Assembly: GCA_050250795.1 (NCBI GenBank)
Contig: JBFWNZ010000027.1
Coordinates: 1-20,191, forward strand
From: JBFWNZ01 sp050250795
Lineage (GTDB): Bacteria > Pseudomonadota > Alphaproteobacteria > UBA8366
Direction of reading: 5' to 3'
Length of the DNA: 20,191 nt
Within the stretch, counting starts at the first letter, position 1, and each line of letters opens with the position of its first letter. The notes under the pieces were generated by a model, which was not told the DNA's origin, did no database searches, and saw nothing but the letters and a program-made list of their open reading frames with translations. Below are positions 7,868-14,544 of this stretch, piece after piece. The translations under genes were made by a program, and so were the position numbers.

Positions 7868-7896
7868 TTGACGCTATGCGCGGGCGCATGACAGTC
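7868..7896 (+). promoter_or_regulatory. Weak promoter candidate ahead of the cobalamin riboswitch
   Basis: TTGACG (7868-7873) sits at a plausible -35 position; 17 bases later ACAGTC (7891-7896) is a poor -10. The predicted start near 7903 would place the 5' end just before riboswitch stem P1 (7905), and that geometry is the main support. A palindrome ATGCGC-GG-GCGCAT (7876-7889) fills the spacer and could bind a regulator. Confidence 0.3.
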
Positions 7897-7904
7897 TGCG
7901 TCCG

Positions 7905-8086
7905 TCGATGGTTCTTCCGGCGCGGTGGCCGGGAGATCGGGAATGCGGTGCGGACGGATCGTCCCCGTCCAATGCCGCGGCTGCCCCCGCAACTGTAGGC
8001 GGTTAGCCGGCGCCATTCGCGACCACTGGGCAACTGGGAAGGTCGGCGCCCGGCCGCGATCCGCGAGCCAGGAGACCTGCCATCGA
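7905..8086 (+). promoter_or_regulatory. Cobalamin (B12) riboswitch controlling cbtBA
   Basis: All conserved blocks are present in order: GGGAATGCGGTGCGGA (from 7939), the core CCGCGGCTGCCCCCGCAACTGT (about 7975-7996), CCACTGGGCAACTGGGAAGG (from 8023) and the B12 box GCGAGCCAGGAGACCTGCC (8063-8081). The closing stem P1 is directly visible: TCGATGG (7905-7911) is the exact complement of CCATCGA (8080-8086). Adenosylcobalamin-type riboswitches usually switch the downstream gene off when B12 is abundant, which fits cobalt import for B12 synthesis. The 163 bases from 8087 to the cbtB start are the probable expression platform. They contain GC-rich segments and a pyrimidine run CTCCTTCCCTCC (8170-8181) that could mask the AGGGAG ribosome site, but no clear T-tract terminator, so control of translation is my guess. 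Confidence 0.95.
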
Positions 8087-8249
8087 GCCGTGCATCGCAG
8101 CAGGGGCGGGGAGTCCCGGCGGAGATGGCAGCCCTGACGCCCGTCGAACGATTGTCCGGCGCCAGGACGCTCCTTCCCTCCTATCCCGTCCTTGAGGTCA
8201 CTATGCCGCCGAGATGGGTCGGCCGGCACGATCCAGGGAGCAATAGGCA

Positions 8250-8447
8250 ATGGAATCCAAGATGAATATGACGGCGTGCGCGGCGGTGCAGACCGAGGCA
8301 TCCGCACGCCGCGACACCCTGACGGGCGCGGCGATGGCGGCCCTGCTGGGCGCGGTGATGATTTGGGGGGTCGGCTTCTCGCATATCGACCTTCTGCACA
8401 ATGCCGCGCATGACACGCGGCATTCCAACGGCTTCCCCTGCCACTGA
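8250..8447 (+). CDS. cbtB: CbtB, small subunit of predicted cobalt transporter
   Basis: A 65-residue protein with one membrane helix (about 26-45) and the family's C-terminal metal-binding signature: H50, H54-D55-T-R-H58, and a terminal FPCH (C64, H65). CbtB is known only with CbtA and a B12 riboswitch in front, exactly the arrangement here. AGGGAG at 8235-8240 precedes the ATG at 8250; a second in-frame ATG at 8262 is possible. The stop lies 11 bases before cbtA, so the two are one operon. The proposed role is inner-membrane cobalt uptake; this is a comparative-genomics prediction for the family, not shown biochemically here. Confidence 0.93.
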   Translation: MESKMNMTACAAVQTEASARRDTLTGAAMAALLGAVMIWGVGFSHIDLLHNAAHDTRHSNGFPCH

Positions 8448-8458
8448 CGGGGGCGGCG

Positions 8459-9178
8459 ATGACTGCATTCCGCAGCCTGTTCCTGGTCGCGCTTCTGGCG
8501 GGCTCGATCTCGGGCGTTTTCGTCACGGTCGTCCATCAGGTCGCCACCGTGCCGGCCATCCTGGCCGCCGAGGTCTACGAAGGTTCGGGCGGGCCGGCGC
8601 ATCAGCATGAGCATGCACAGGCCGCGGCCGAGACCGGCGGTGCGGCCCATATGCATGACGAGGAAGCCTGGGCGCCGCAGGACGGTATCGAGCGCACCGC
8701 CTATACCATGGCCGCCGACATCCTGACCGGGATCGGTTTCGCGCTGGTGCTGGTCGCGCTTTACGCCCTGCGCGGCGAGCGGCTGGACTGGCGGCGCGGC
8801 CTCGCCTGGGGACTGGGCGGCTTCGCAGCCGTTACGCTCGCCCCGTCGCTCGGCCTGCCGCCCGAGGTGCCGGGCACCGAAGCCGCGGCGCTGGCCGAGC
8901 GGCAGATATGGTGGCTGGCGACGGTGGCGTGCACCGGCGGCGGACTGGCTCTGATCTTTCTGGGCAAGCGGGCGATCTATGCGGTTCTGGGCCTGGCACT
9001 GATCGTGTTGCCGCATGCCTATGGCGCGCCGCAGCCCGAAATCTACGGCGGGCTGGCACCGGAGGCGCTGGCGCATCGCTTCATCGTCGCGGTGACGGTC
9101 AGCAGCCTGCTGTTCTGGGCCGTGCTCGGCCTGAGCACGGGTCTGCTGTACGACCGCTTCGTCAGGCCCGCAGCCTAG
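8459..9178 (+). CDS. cbtA: CbtA, predicted cobalt transporter membrane subunit
   Basis: A 239-residue membrane protein, about five or six helices, starting MTAFRSLFLVALLAGSISG with a GGGGGCGGCG purine-rich ribosome site. A periplasm-like loop after helix 1 is rich in histidine (H48, H50, H52, H64, H66), likely collecting metal. The later blocks LAWGLGGFAAVTLAPSLGLPPEVPG (about 95-120) and IVLPHAYGAPQP are standard CbtA motifs. It follows cbtB in the B12-riboswitch operon. The stop lies 3 bases from the stop of the convergent MFS gene, so the operon ends here. Confidence 0.94.
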   Translation: MTAFRSLFLVALLAGSISGVFVTVVHQVATVPAILAAEVYEGSGGPAHQHEHAQAAAETGGAAHMHDEEAWAPQDGIERTAYTMAADILTGIGFALVLVALYALRGERLDWRRGLAWGLGGFAAVTLAPSLGLPPEVPGTEAAALAERQIWWLATVACTGGGLALIFLGKRAIYAVLGLALIVLPHAYGAPQPEIYGGLAPEALAHRFIVAVTVSSLLFWAVLGLSTGLLYDRFVRPAA

Positions 9179-9181
9179 AGT

Positions 9182-10441
9182 TTAGTCCGCCGCTTTCGCC
9201 TGCGCCGCCGACATGGCGCGCAGGCGAAGCACGGCGATGGCGAGCAGGATGGTGACGCCGGTCAGCATGTACAGGCCGGCGTCGAAGCCGCCGGAGGCGT
9301 CGTACAGGACGCCGAGCGCCAGCGGGCCGGTGACGCCGCCGACCTCTGCCGCGGAGAAGAACAGGCCGCTGGCGGTGCCGGCATGGCGCTGTTCCACGCC
9401 GGGCAGCTCGACCAGGGTCAGCACGGTGACGGTGACGATGGAGCTGCGCACGATGCCCTGGAGCACGAGGCCGACCAGCAGCAGCGGCCCCGCATCGGCG
9501 TGCAGGAACAGGCTGGCGAGGCCCGCCGCGCCGCACAGGGCGAGCAGGATCGAGAAGCGGTGCTCGGGCGTGGCGAAGCGCGGGATCAGCAGCGAGCCCG
9601 CGATGCCGACCGCGGTCGGCACGGAGGCCCAGTAGCCGGCGACGGCGGGCGACATCCCCTGGCTGCGCAGCAGTTCCGGCAGCCAGTTATGCAGGCCGTG
9701 ATTGAAGGTGAAGGCGCCCACGCTCATCAACAGCACGATGCGCATCGCCGGCAGCTGCAGCAGCTGCATCAGCACTTCGCGCTGGCGCACCCGCGGTTCG
9801 GCCGCGATCTTGCGCTCCATCGCCTTGGCGGCAGGGTGGAGCGTCAGCACCATCCACAGCACGCCCATGCCGACCGCGACGGCGGACCACAGCCGCAGCA
9901 CGTCGCGCCAGTCGTTGTCGAAGAAGGGCATGAAGACCGAATTGGCGAGCGACAGCGACACGATGGCGCCCAGCGCCGGGCCGGTGATGTAGATGCCCAT
10001 GGCGAGGCCGCGCTCGCGGCCGTGGAACCACAGGCTGACCACCTTCGGCGCGCCGGCCGAGACGATGGGGCCGCCCAGCCCGAACACGGCGACGGCCAGG
10101 AACAGCGACCAGAAATCGACCGACAGGCTGCGCAGCAGCCCGGACAAGGCGATCAGCAGCGAGCCGACGAACAGCGCGCGGCGCGGCCCCAGCCGGTCGA
10201 GCATGGTGCCGCAGGGCACGGCCGAGACGATGTAGACGAGCTGCCAGGCGCCCAGCACAGTGCCCATCTCGGTGTGGCTGATGCCCAGGTCGCGGACGAT
10301 GGGCGCGACCAGCGGCGCGAGGCCGGTCGAGGTGACGCCGAAGCAGAAGTAGAGCAGCCAGACGCCGGCCAGCATCAGCCAGCGCACCGGATGCGGCGGC
10401 TCCGTCGGTTCGGCGGTGTCGGCGGCGGCGAAACGGGCCAA
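9182..10441 (-). CDS. MFS transporter
   Basis: A 419-residue major facilitator protein with about 12 membrane helices. The classical loop 2-3 signature appears as CGTMLDRLGPRRALF (about 77-91), and the two six-helix halves are separated by a charged loop (about 205-225, AKAMERKIAAEPRVRQRE). The start codon is TTG at 10441, with AGGATAGAG upstream; the first ATG lies only at M23, inside helix 1. It is last in a same-strand run with the oxidoreductases at 10513-13218 (71-base gap), so it may import the compound they degrade or export a product. The overall layout resembles anion/carboxylate MFS permeases, but specificity is unknown. Confidence 0.88.
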   Translation of the reverse strand: MARFAAADTAEPTEPPHPVRWLMLAGVWLLYFCFGVTSTGLAPLVAPIVRDLGISHTEMGTVLGAWQLVYIVSAVPCGTMLDRLGPRRALFVGSLLIALSGLLRSLSVDFWSLFLAVAVFGLGGPIVSAGAPKVVSLWFHGRERGLAMGIYITGPALGAIVSLSLANSVFMPFFDNDWRDVLRLWSAVAVGMGVLWMVLTLHPAAKAMERKIAAEPRVRQREVLMQLLQLPAMRIVLLMSVGAFTFNHGLHNWLPELLRSQGMSPAVAGYWASVPTAVGIAGSLLIPRFATPEHRFSILLALCGAAGLASLFLHADAGPLLLVGLVLQGIVRSSIVTVTVLTLVELPGVEQRHAGTASGLFFSAAEVGGVTGPLALGVLYDASGGFDAGLYMLTGVTILLAIAVLRLRAMSAAQAKAAD

Positions 10442-10512
10442 GGCTCTATCCTGGAACTGCGGCTGCGTGCGGGCGCGCTCCTATAGCAGAGCGGCGCGCC
10501 AAACGGGAGATG

Positions 10513-11406
10513 CTAAAGCAGGTCCGCTACCGTTTCGCGATACTGCCGGATCGCCGCCAGATGCGCGTCGGCCGAGGTGCCGGCGATGCGGGCGTGGTGG
10601 CCGTGGCCGAAGGCGGTGTTGAGGGTCAGGTAGCGCACGCCCAGGGCCTTCCAGGCCGCGACCTCGCGCCGCCAGTCCTCGGGCGTGCCCTTGCCCATCG
10701 TCACCCAGGCCTCGACGCCAATGGCGCCGGGCGCGCGGCCGGCTTCCTCGGCATAGCGCGCCAGCTTGGCGATCTCGCCCGCCGCCTGCTCCGGCGTGTG
10801 GATGATCGCGATCCAGCCATCGCCCAGCCGGGCGATGCGGCGCAGCACCACATCCGCATGGCCGCCGAACCAGATCGGAATCGGCCGCTGCACCGGCATC
10901 GGGTTCAGGCCGACATCGCGAATCTCGTGCTGCTCGCCCTTGAAGGTCACATGCTCCTGGCTCCAAAGCAGCCGCAGCACCTCCACCTGTTCGGCCGAGC
11001 GCTTGCCGCGGGTGGCGAAATCCTCGCCCAGCGCGACATATTCGAGCGCGTTCCAGCCGATGCCGATGCCCAGCCGCAGCCGTCCGCCCGACAGCACATC
11101 GACCGAGGCGGCCTGCCGGGCGACCAGCACGGTCTGCCGCTGCGGCAGGATCAGGATCTGGCTGGTCAGCTCCAGATTCCGCGTCACGCCCGCCAGATAT
11201 CCGAACAGCACGAACGGATCGTGGAACGAATCCTTCGAGCTGTAGGGGCCGCGCCAGTTGGGCCGGCGCTCGGTGTTGGCGCCGACGACATGGTCGTAGG
11301 CGGCGAGATGCGAATAGCCCATCCCCTCCGCCGCCTGGGCATAGTCGCGCGCAACGATGGGGTCGCCGCCGATATCGGTCTGCGGAAAGCCGACGCCGAG
11401 CTTCAT
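10513..11406 (-). CDS. LLM class oxidoreductase, TIGR03619-like (possibly F420-dependent)
   Basis: A 297-residue luciferase-like protein starting MKLGVGFPQTDIGGDP behind AAGGAGA. The upstream open frame to 12150 only reads the neighbouring dehydrogenase in another frame. The motifs AAEGMGYSHLAAYDHV, LELTSQILILPQRQTVLVARQAASVDVLSGGRLRLGIGIGW (in pieces) and PIWFGGHADVVLRRIARLGDGW are those of the TIGR03619 probable F420-dependent subfamily. Whether this host makes F420 is not shown; FMN is an alternative cofactor. Its ATG overlaps the TGA of the upstream dehydrogenase (ATGA, 11403-11406), a sign of translational coupling and a shared pathway. Confidence 0.87.
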   Translation of the reverse strand: MKLGVGFPQTDIGGDPIVARDYAQAAEGMGYSHLAAYDHVVGANTERRPNWRGPYSSKDSFHDPFVLFGYLAGVTRNLELTSQILILPQRQTVLVARQAASVDVLSGGRLRLGIGIGWNALEYVALGEDFATRGKRSAEQVEVLRLLWSQEHVTFKGEQHEIRDVGLNPMPVQRPIPIWFGGHADVVLRRIARLGDGWIAIIHTPEQAAGEIAKLARYAEEAGRAPGAIGVEAWVTMGKGTPEDWRREVAAWKALGVRYLTLNTAFGHGHHARIAGTSADAHLAAIRQYRETVADLL

Positions 11407-12314
11407 CGCCTGTCTCCTTGGTCTGGGCCGTTTTGCGGAACGATATGGGCCTGGGCCGCGCGCTCCATGCTGCGGACCAGGATGTTCATGTCGGCGCCGT
11501 AGCCATGCTCCTGCACGGCGGCGCGGATAATCTCGGCGACCAGCCCGCCCAGCGGCATCGGCGCGCCCGAGGCCGCGCCGCAGCGGGCCGCGAGGCTGAC
11601 ATCCTTGAGCAGCAGGCCGATCTGGAAATTGGCGGCGAAGTGGCCGTCGAGCAGGCGCGGCAGCAGCGCCTCGCTGATGAAGCTGCGGCCGGAGCCCATA
11701 TTGAGGCCGCGCATCATGGTGTCGAGGTCGAGGCCGTTCTTCACCCCCATGGCCAGCGTCTCGAAGGTGATGGCGAGCGCGCCGGCGGCGGTCATGTTGT
11801 TGACCAGCTTCATGGTGTGGCCGGTGCCGACCGGCCCGCAATGCAGCAGGTTGGGACTGATCGCGCGGAATACAGGTTCTATGCGCGCATAAGAATCTGT
11901 ATCGGCTCCGACCATGATGGCGATGGTGCCGGCGGCCGCGCCGGCCGGGCCGCCGGAGACGGGCGCGTCGAGCAGCGTGAGGCCGCGCTCGGTCATCTCC
12001 GCCGCCATGGCGCGGGTGGCGTTCGGATCGCCGCTGGTCATGTCGGCGACGATGCCGCCCCCGGGCAGCGCGGCGGCGATGCCGTCCGGGCCGAACAGGG
12101 CGGCGCGCACATGGTCCGAGGTCGGCAGGCAGGTCATCACGAGGTCGCATTCCGACGCGAGACCGGCCGGAGAGGCGGCCGGTTCGGCGCCCTCGGCGGC
12201 GAATTCCGCGACGCGCGCGGCATCGAGGTCGTAGACCCGCAGCCGGTGCGACAGCATCAGACGGCGCGCAAGCGCGCCGCCCATCGCGCCGAGGCCGACG
12301 AAACCCAGCTTCAT
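11403..12314 (-). CDS. NAD(P)-dependent beta-hydroxyacid dehydrogenase, HIBADH/GarR family (copy A)
   Basis: A 303-residue enzyme. The Rossmann motif GLGAMG is at 7-12, the substrate-binding DAPVSGGPAGAAAGT at 117-130, and the catalytic lysine K169 with N173 lies in GHTMKLVNNM. Members oxidise 3-hydroxyisobutyrate, tartronate semialdehyde (as reductases) or related acids. It is aligned without gaps to its neighbour at 12334 over at least the first 170 residues. A G-rich ribosome site (GGGGGGCG) precedes the ATG at 12314. It overlaps the following luciferase-like gene by 4 bases. The real substrate is unknown. Confidence 0.92.
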   Translation of the reverse strand: MKLGFVGLGAMGGALARRLMLSHRLRVYDLDAARVAEFAAEGAEPAASPAGLASECDLVMTCLPTSDHVRAALFGPDGIAAALPGGGIVADMTSGDPNATRAMAAEMTERGLTLLDAPVSGGPAGAAAGTIAIMVGADTDSYARIEPVFRAISPNLLHCGPVGTGHTMKLVNNMTAAGALAITFETLAMGVKNGLDLDTMMRGLNMGSGRSFISEALLPRLLDGHFAANFQIGLLLKDVSLAARCGAASGAPMPLGGLVAEIIRAAVQEHGYGADMNILVRSMERAAQAHIVPQNGPDQGDRR

Positions 12315-12333
12315 GACGCCCCCCGTCCCCGGA

Positions 12334-13218
12334 TCAGTCCGGCACCACCTTGACCTTGGCCGCGCGTTCCATGCTGCGGATCAGCATGTTGATGTCCGCC
12401 TGATAGCCATGCTCGACCATCGCCGCGCGCAGCGTCTCGCGCACCAGCCCGCAGACCGGCATCGGCGCGCCGGCATCGGCGCCGCATTGCGTGGCGAGGC
12501 TGACATCCTTGACCATCAGGCCGACCTGGAAATTGGCCTTGATCGAGCCGTCGAGCAGGCGCGGGAGCATCACCTCGCTGGTATAGCTGCGTCCGGTGCC
12601 CTTGTTCACCACCTCGACGATGCGGTCCAGCGCGAGCCCGCTCTTCACCCCCATCGTCACCGCCTCGAAGGTGACGGTGCGGACGCTGGCGGCGATCATG
12701 TTGTTGACCAGTTTCATCGTGTGTCCCGCGCCGACATCGCCGCAATGGAACACGTTGGGGCTGATCGCCTCGAACACCGGCTTCACCCGCGCGAACACGT
12801 CGTCGGGCGCGCCCAGCATCAGCGCGATGGTGCCGGCCGCGGCGCCGTGCGGGCCGCCGGAGACGGGTGCGTCGATCAGGGTCAGGCCGCGTGCCGCCAT
12901 CTCGGCGGCCATGGCGCGGGTCGCGGCGGGATCGCCGGTCGTCATGTCGGCGACGATGCCGCCCTTGGGCAGGGTATCGGCAACGCCGCCCGCGCCGAAC
13001 AGCACGCTACGGACCTCGTTCGAGGTCGGCAGGCAGGTGAAGACGAGATCGCATTCGGCGGCGAGTTCGCCCGGCGAGGCGGCCGGTACCGCCCCGGCCG
13101 CCGCGAATTCCGCGACGCGCGCCGGGTCGAGGTCGAACACGCGCAGCCGGTAAGCCTGCATCAGGCGGCGCGCCAGCGGCCCGCCCATCACGCCGAGACC
13201 GATATAGCCGAGTTTCAT
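12334..13218 (-). CDS. NAD(P)-dependent beta-hydroxyacid dehydrogenase, HIBADH/GarR family (copy B)
   Basis: A 294-residue paralogue of the next gene: by hand count 126 of the first 170 residues are identical (74%) with no gap. It has GLGVMG (7-12), DAPVSGGPHGAAAGT (117-130) and K169 in GHTMKLVNNM, so both copies keep the catalytic residues. The differences concentrate around 21-30, 71-84 and 137-150 and in the C-terminal all-helical dimerisation domain. Only 19 bases separate its stop from the ATG of copy A. It is the first gene of the minus-strand run 13218 to 9182. AGGG lies upstream of the ATG at 13218. Confidence 0.92.
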   Translation of the reverse strand: MKLGYIGLGVMGGPLARRLMQAYRLRVFDLDPARVAEFAAAGAVPAASPGELAAECDLVFTCLPTSNEVRSVLFGAGGVADTLPKGGIVADMTTGDPAATRAMAAEMAARGLTLIDAPVSGGPHGAAAGTIALMLGAPDDVFARVKPVFEAISPNVFHCGDVGAGHTMKLVNNMIAASVRTVTFEAVTMGVKSGLALDRIVEVVNKGTGRSYTSEVMLPRLLDGSIKANFQVGLMVKDVSLATQCGADAGAPMPVCGLVRETLRAAMVEHGYQADINMLIRSMERAAKVKVVPD

Positions 13219-13268
13219 GGGTTGCCCTGGGTGAAGGGGAGGGGGCGTCGTTCAAGCATCGCTATGAC

Positions 13269-13361
13269 CGTCATTCCGGCCGGAGCGCAGCGGAGAGCCG
13301 GAATCCAAGGCGAACGGCAGGGTGCCGCTTGCCTTGGATTCCCGCGTTCGCGGGAATGACG
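13269..13361. repeat. Palindromic intergenic repeat element (GTCATTCC...GGAATGAC type)
   Basis: The outer arms are CGTCATTCC (13269-13277) and GGAATGACG (13353-13361); the inner arms GGAATCCAAGGC (13300-13311) and GCCTTGGATTCC (13331-13342) are also exact complements. Between inner and outer right arms is a tight hairpin TTCCCGCG/CGCGGGAA (13339-13356), and the left side holds CCGGC...GCCGG. The whole folds as a cruciform-like multi-stem. This looks like the common dispersed short palindromic elements of proteobacterial intergenic regions. It fills most of the 164 bases between copy B of the dehydrogenase and the luciferase-like gene at 13383 and may separate their transcripts. Confidence 0.75.
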
Positions 13362-13382
13362 TGCAGGGCCTGCGCGCATCGG

Positions 13383-14456
13383 CTATTCCGCAGCCCGGCG
13401 GGCGGGCTTCTGGAATTCGGGCATCACCTTCTCGGCGAACAGGGTCAGGCTCTTCATCGCCTTTTCGGTGCCGTAATAGGGCGGGTAGTGGACGACCACC
13501 GAATCCATGCCCGTCGTGTCGCGCAACTCGCGCAGCCTGGCGCGCAGCGTCTCCGGCGAGCCGTGCAGCACGGTGGTGCGGACCAGTTCGTCATAGGACA
13601 GGCCCTTGTCCTTGTCCTTCTCGGACACGGTGCCGAGATATCCCGCCGTGCCCTTGCCGAGAAAATGCGAGAGGTGGCGCACGATGCCCTCCTCGCTGTC
13701 CTTGCGCGCCTGCTCGTCGGTCTCGGCGACATACATCCAGCGCGCCACATCCACCTGCCCGAAGGCGGGGTTGGCGTTGAGCGGGGCCGGCGCCTTGGGC
13801 ATGCGGTCGCGATAGTACCGGATCGAGGTCTTGAGGGCCGGAACCTCCGACAAGGTCGACAGCATCAGCCCGAAGCCGTTCTCCGCCGCATAGGCGATGG
13901 AGCGCTCGGTCGCGGCGGCCATGTAGAGCGGCGGATGCGGCTGCTGGACGCTGTGCGGATAGATCTCGTTATCGGGGCCGATATGGCTCTTGTAGTACTT
14001 GCCCTCATGCGTTCCGCGGCGGTCGTGCAGCAGCTTGAGGATGAGGCGGATCGCTTCCTCCTGCATGTCGCGCCGTTCCTCGAATTCCTTGCCGAAGCCG
14101 GTGAACTCGTAGGGCCGATAGCCGGAGCCGAGGCCGAGAATGACGCGCCCCTCGGACAGGATGTCGACGAAGCCCATGTTCTCGACCACCCGGATCGGAT
14201 CGTAGAGCGGCAGCGTCACCACGGCGGCGCCCAGCTTGATGCGCGTCGTCTTGGCCGCGAGATAGCTCATATAGGCGAACACGTCCGGCATGATGCCGTA
14301 GCTGTTCGAGAAATGATGCTCGGCGACCCAGGCGGTGTCGTAGCCGAGCGCGTCGGCGCGCTGGATTTCCGCGGTGACGCGGGCATGCATGGCGCGGTGC
14401 GGATAGGGTTCCGTGTCCGCATTCGCGTGCGAGGTGAACAGGATGCCGAACTGCAT
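13383..14456 (-). CDS. LLM class flavin-dependent monooxygenase, bacterial-luciferase-like
   Basis: A 357-residue protein starting MQFGILFTSHANADTEPYP behind AGGGAGGA. AWVAEHHFSNSYGIMPD (about 42-58) carries the EHHF motif of the luciferase alpha-chain-like branch. Next come IKLGAAVVTLPLYDPIRVVENM and LSEGRVILGLGSGYRPYEF (about 100-118), typical of reduced-flavin-dependent monooxygenases. It differs clearly from the LLM proteins at 3322 and 10513, so the three are not recent duplicates. The substrate is unknown; oxygenation of an aliphatic, sulfur-containing or aromatic compound is possible. It is divergent from the reductase at 14545. Confidence 0.88.
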   Translation of the reverse strand: MQFGILFTSHANADTEPYPHRAMHARVTAEIQRADALGYDTAWVAEHHFSNSYGIMPDVFAYMSYLAAKTTRIKLGAAVVTLPLYDPIRVVENMGFVDILSEGRVILGLGSGYRPYEFTGFGKEFEERRDMQEEAIRLILKLLHDRRGTHEGKYYKSHIGPDNEIYPHSVQQPHPPLYMAAATERSIAYAAENGFGLMLSTLSEVPALKTSIRYYRDRMPKAPAPLNANPAFGQVDVARWMYVAETDEQARKDSEEGIVRHLSHFLGKGTAGYLGTVSEKDKDKGLSYDELVRTTVLHGSPETLRARLRELRDTTGMDSVVVHYPPYYGTEKAMKSLTLFAEKVMPEFQKPARRAAE

Positions 14457-14520
14457 CGGACGATCCTCCCTTGATCATTGGTGGCCGTTCATCGGACCTT
14501 GTCGGAGAAGATAGCAGGTT

Positions 14521-14530
14521 TGTCCGGACA
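14521..14530. promoter_or_regulatory. Candidate operator palindrome between divergent genes
   Basis: TGTCCGGACA is a perfect 10-base palindrome in the 88-base divergent spacer. On the minus strand it lies between TTGCCT (possible -35) and TATCTT (possible -10, about 19 bases apart) ahead of the luciferase-like gene; on the plus strand it is 14 bases before the reductase ATG. A regulator bound here could act on both genes. Based on symmetry and position only. Confidence 0.3.
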
Positions 14531-14544
14531 GGAGGCAAGGGCGG

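Noticed and set aside
11407..12150. N-terminal extension that would make the 10513 oxidoreductase a 545-residue fusion
   Set aside because: The extension only reads the dehydrogenase gene in another frame; MKLGVGFPQ at 11406 with AAGGAGA is the normal family start.
12313..13359. 348-codon plus-strand open frame over the dehydrogenase copy B
   Set aside because: It is antisense to a gene with complete catalytic motifs and continues into the palindromic repeat; there is no domain.
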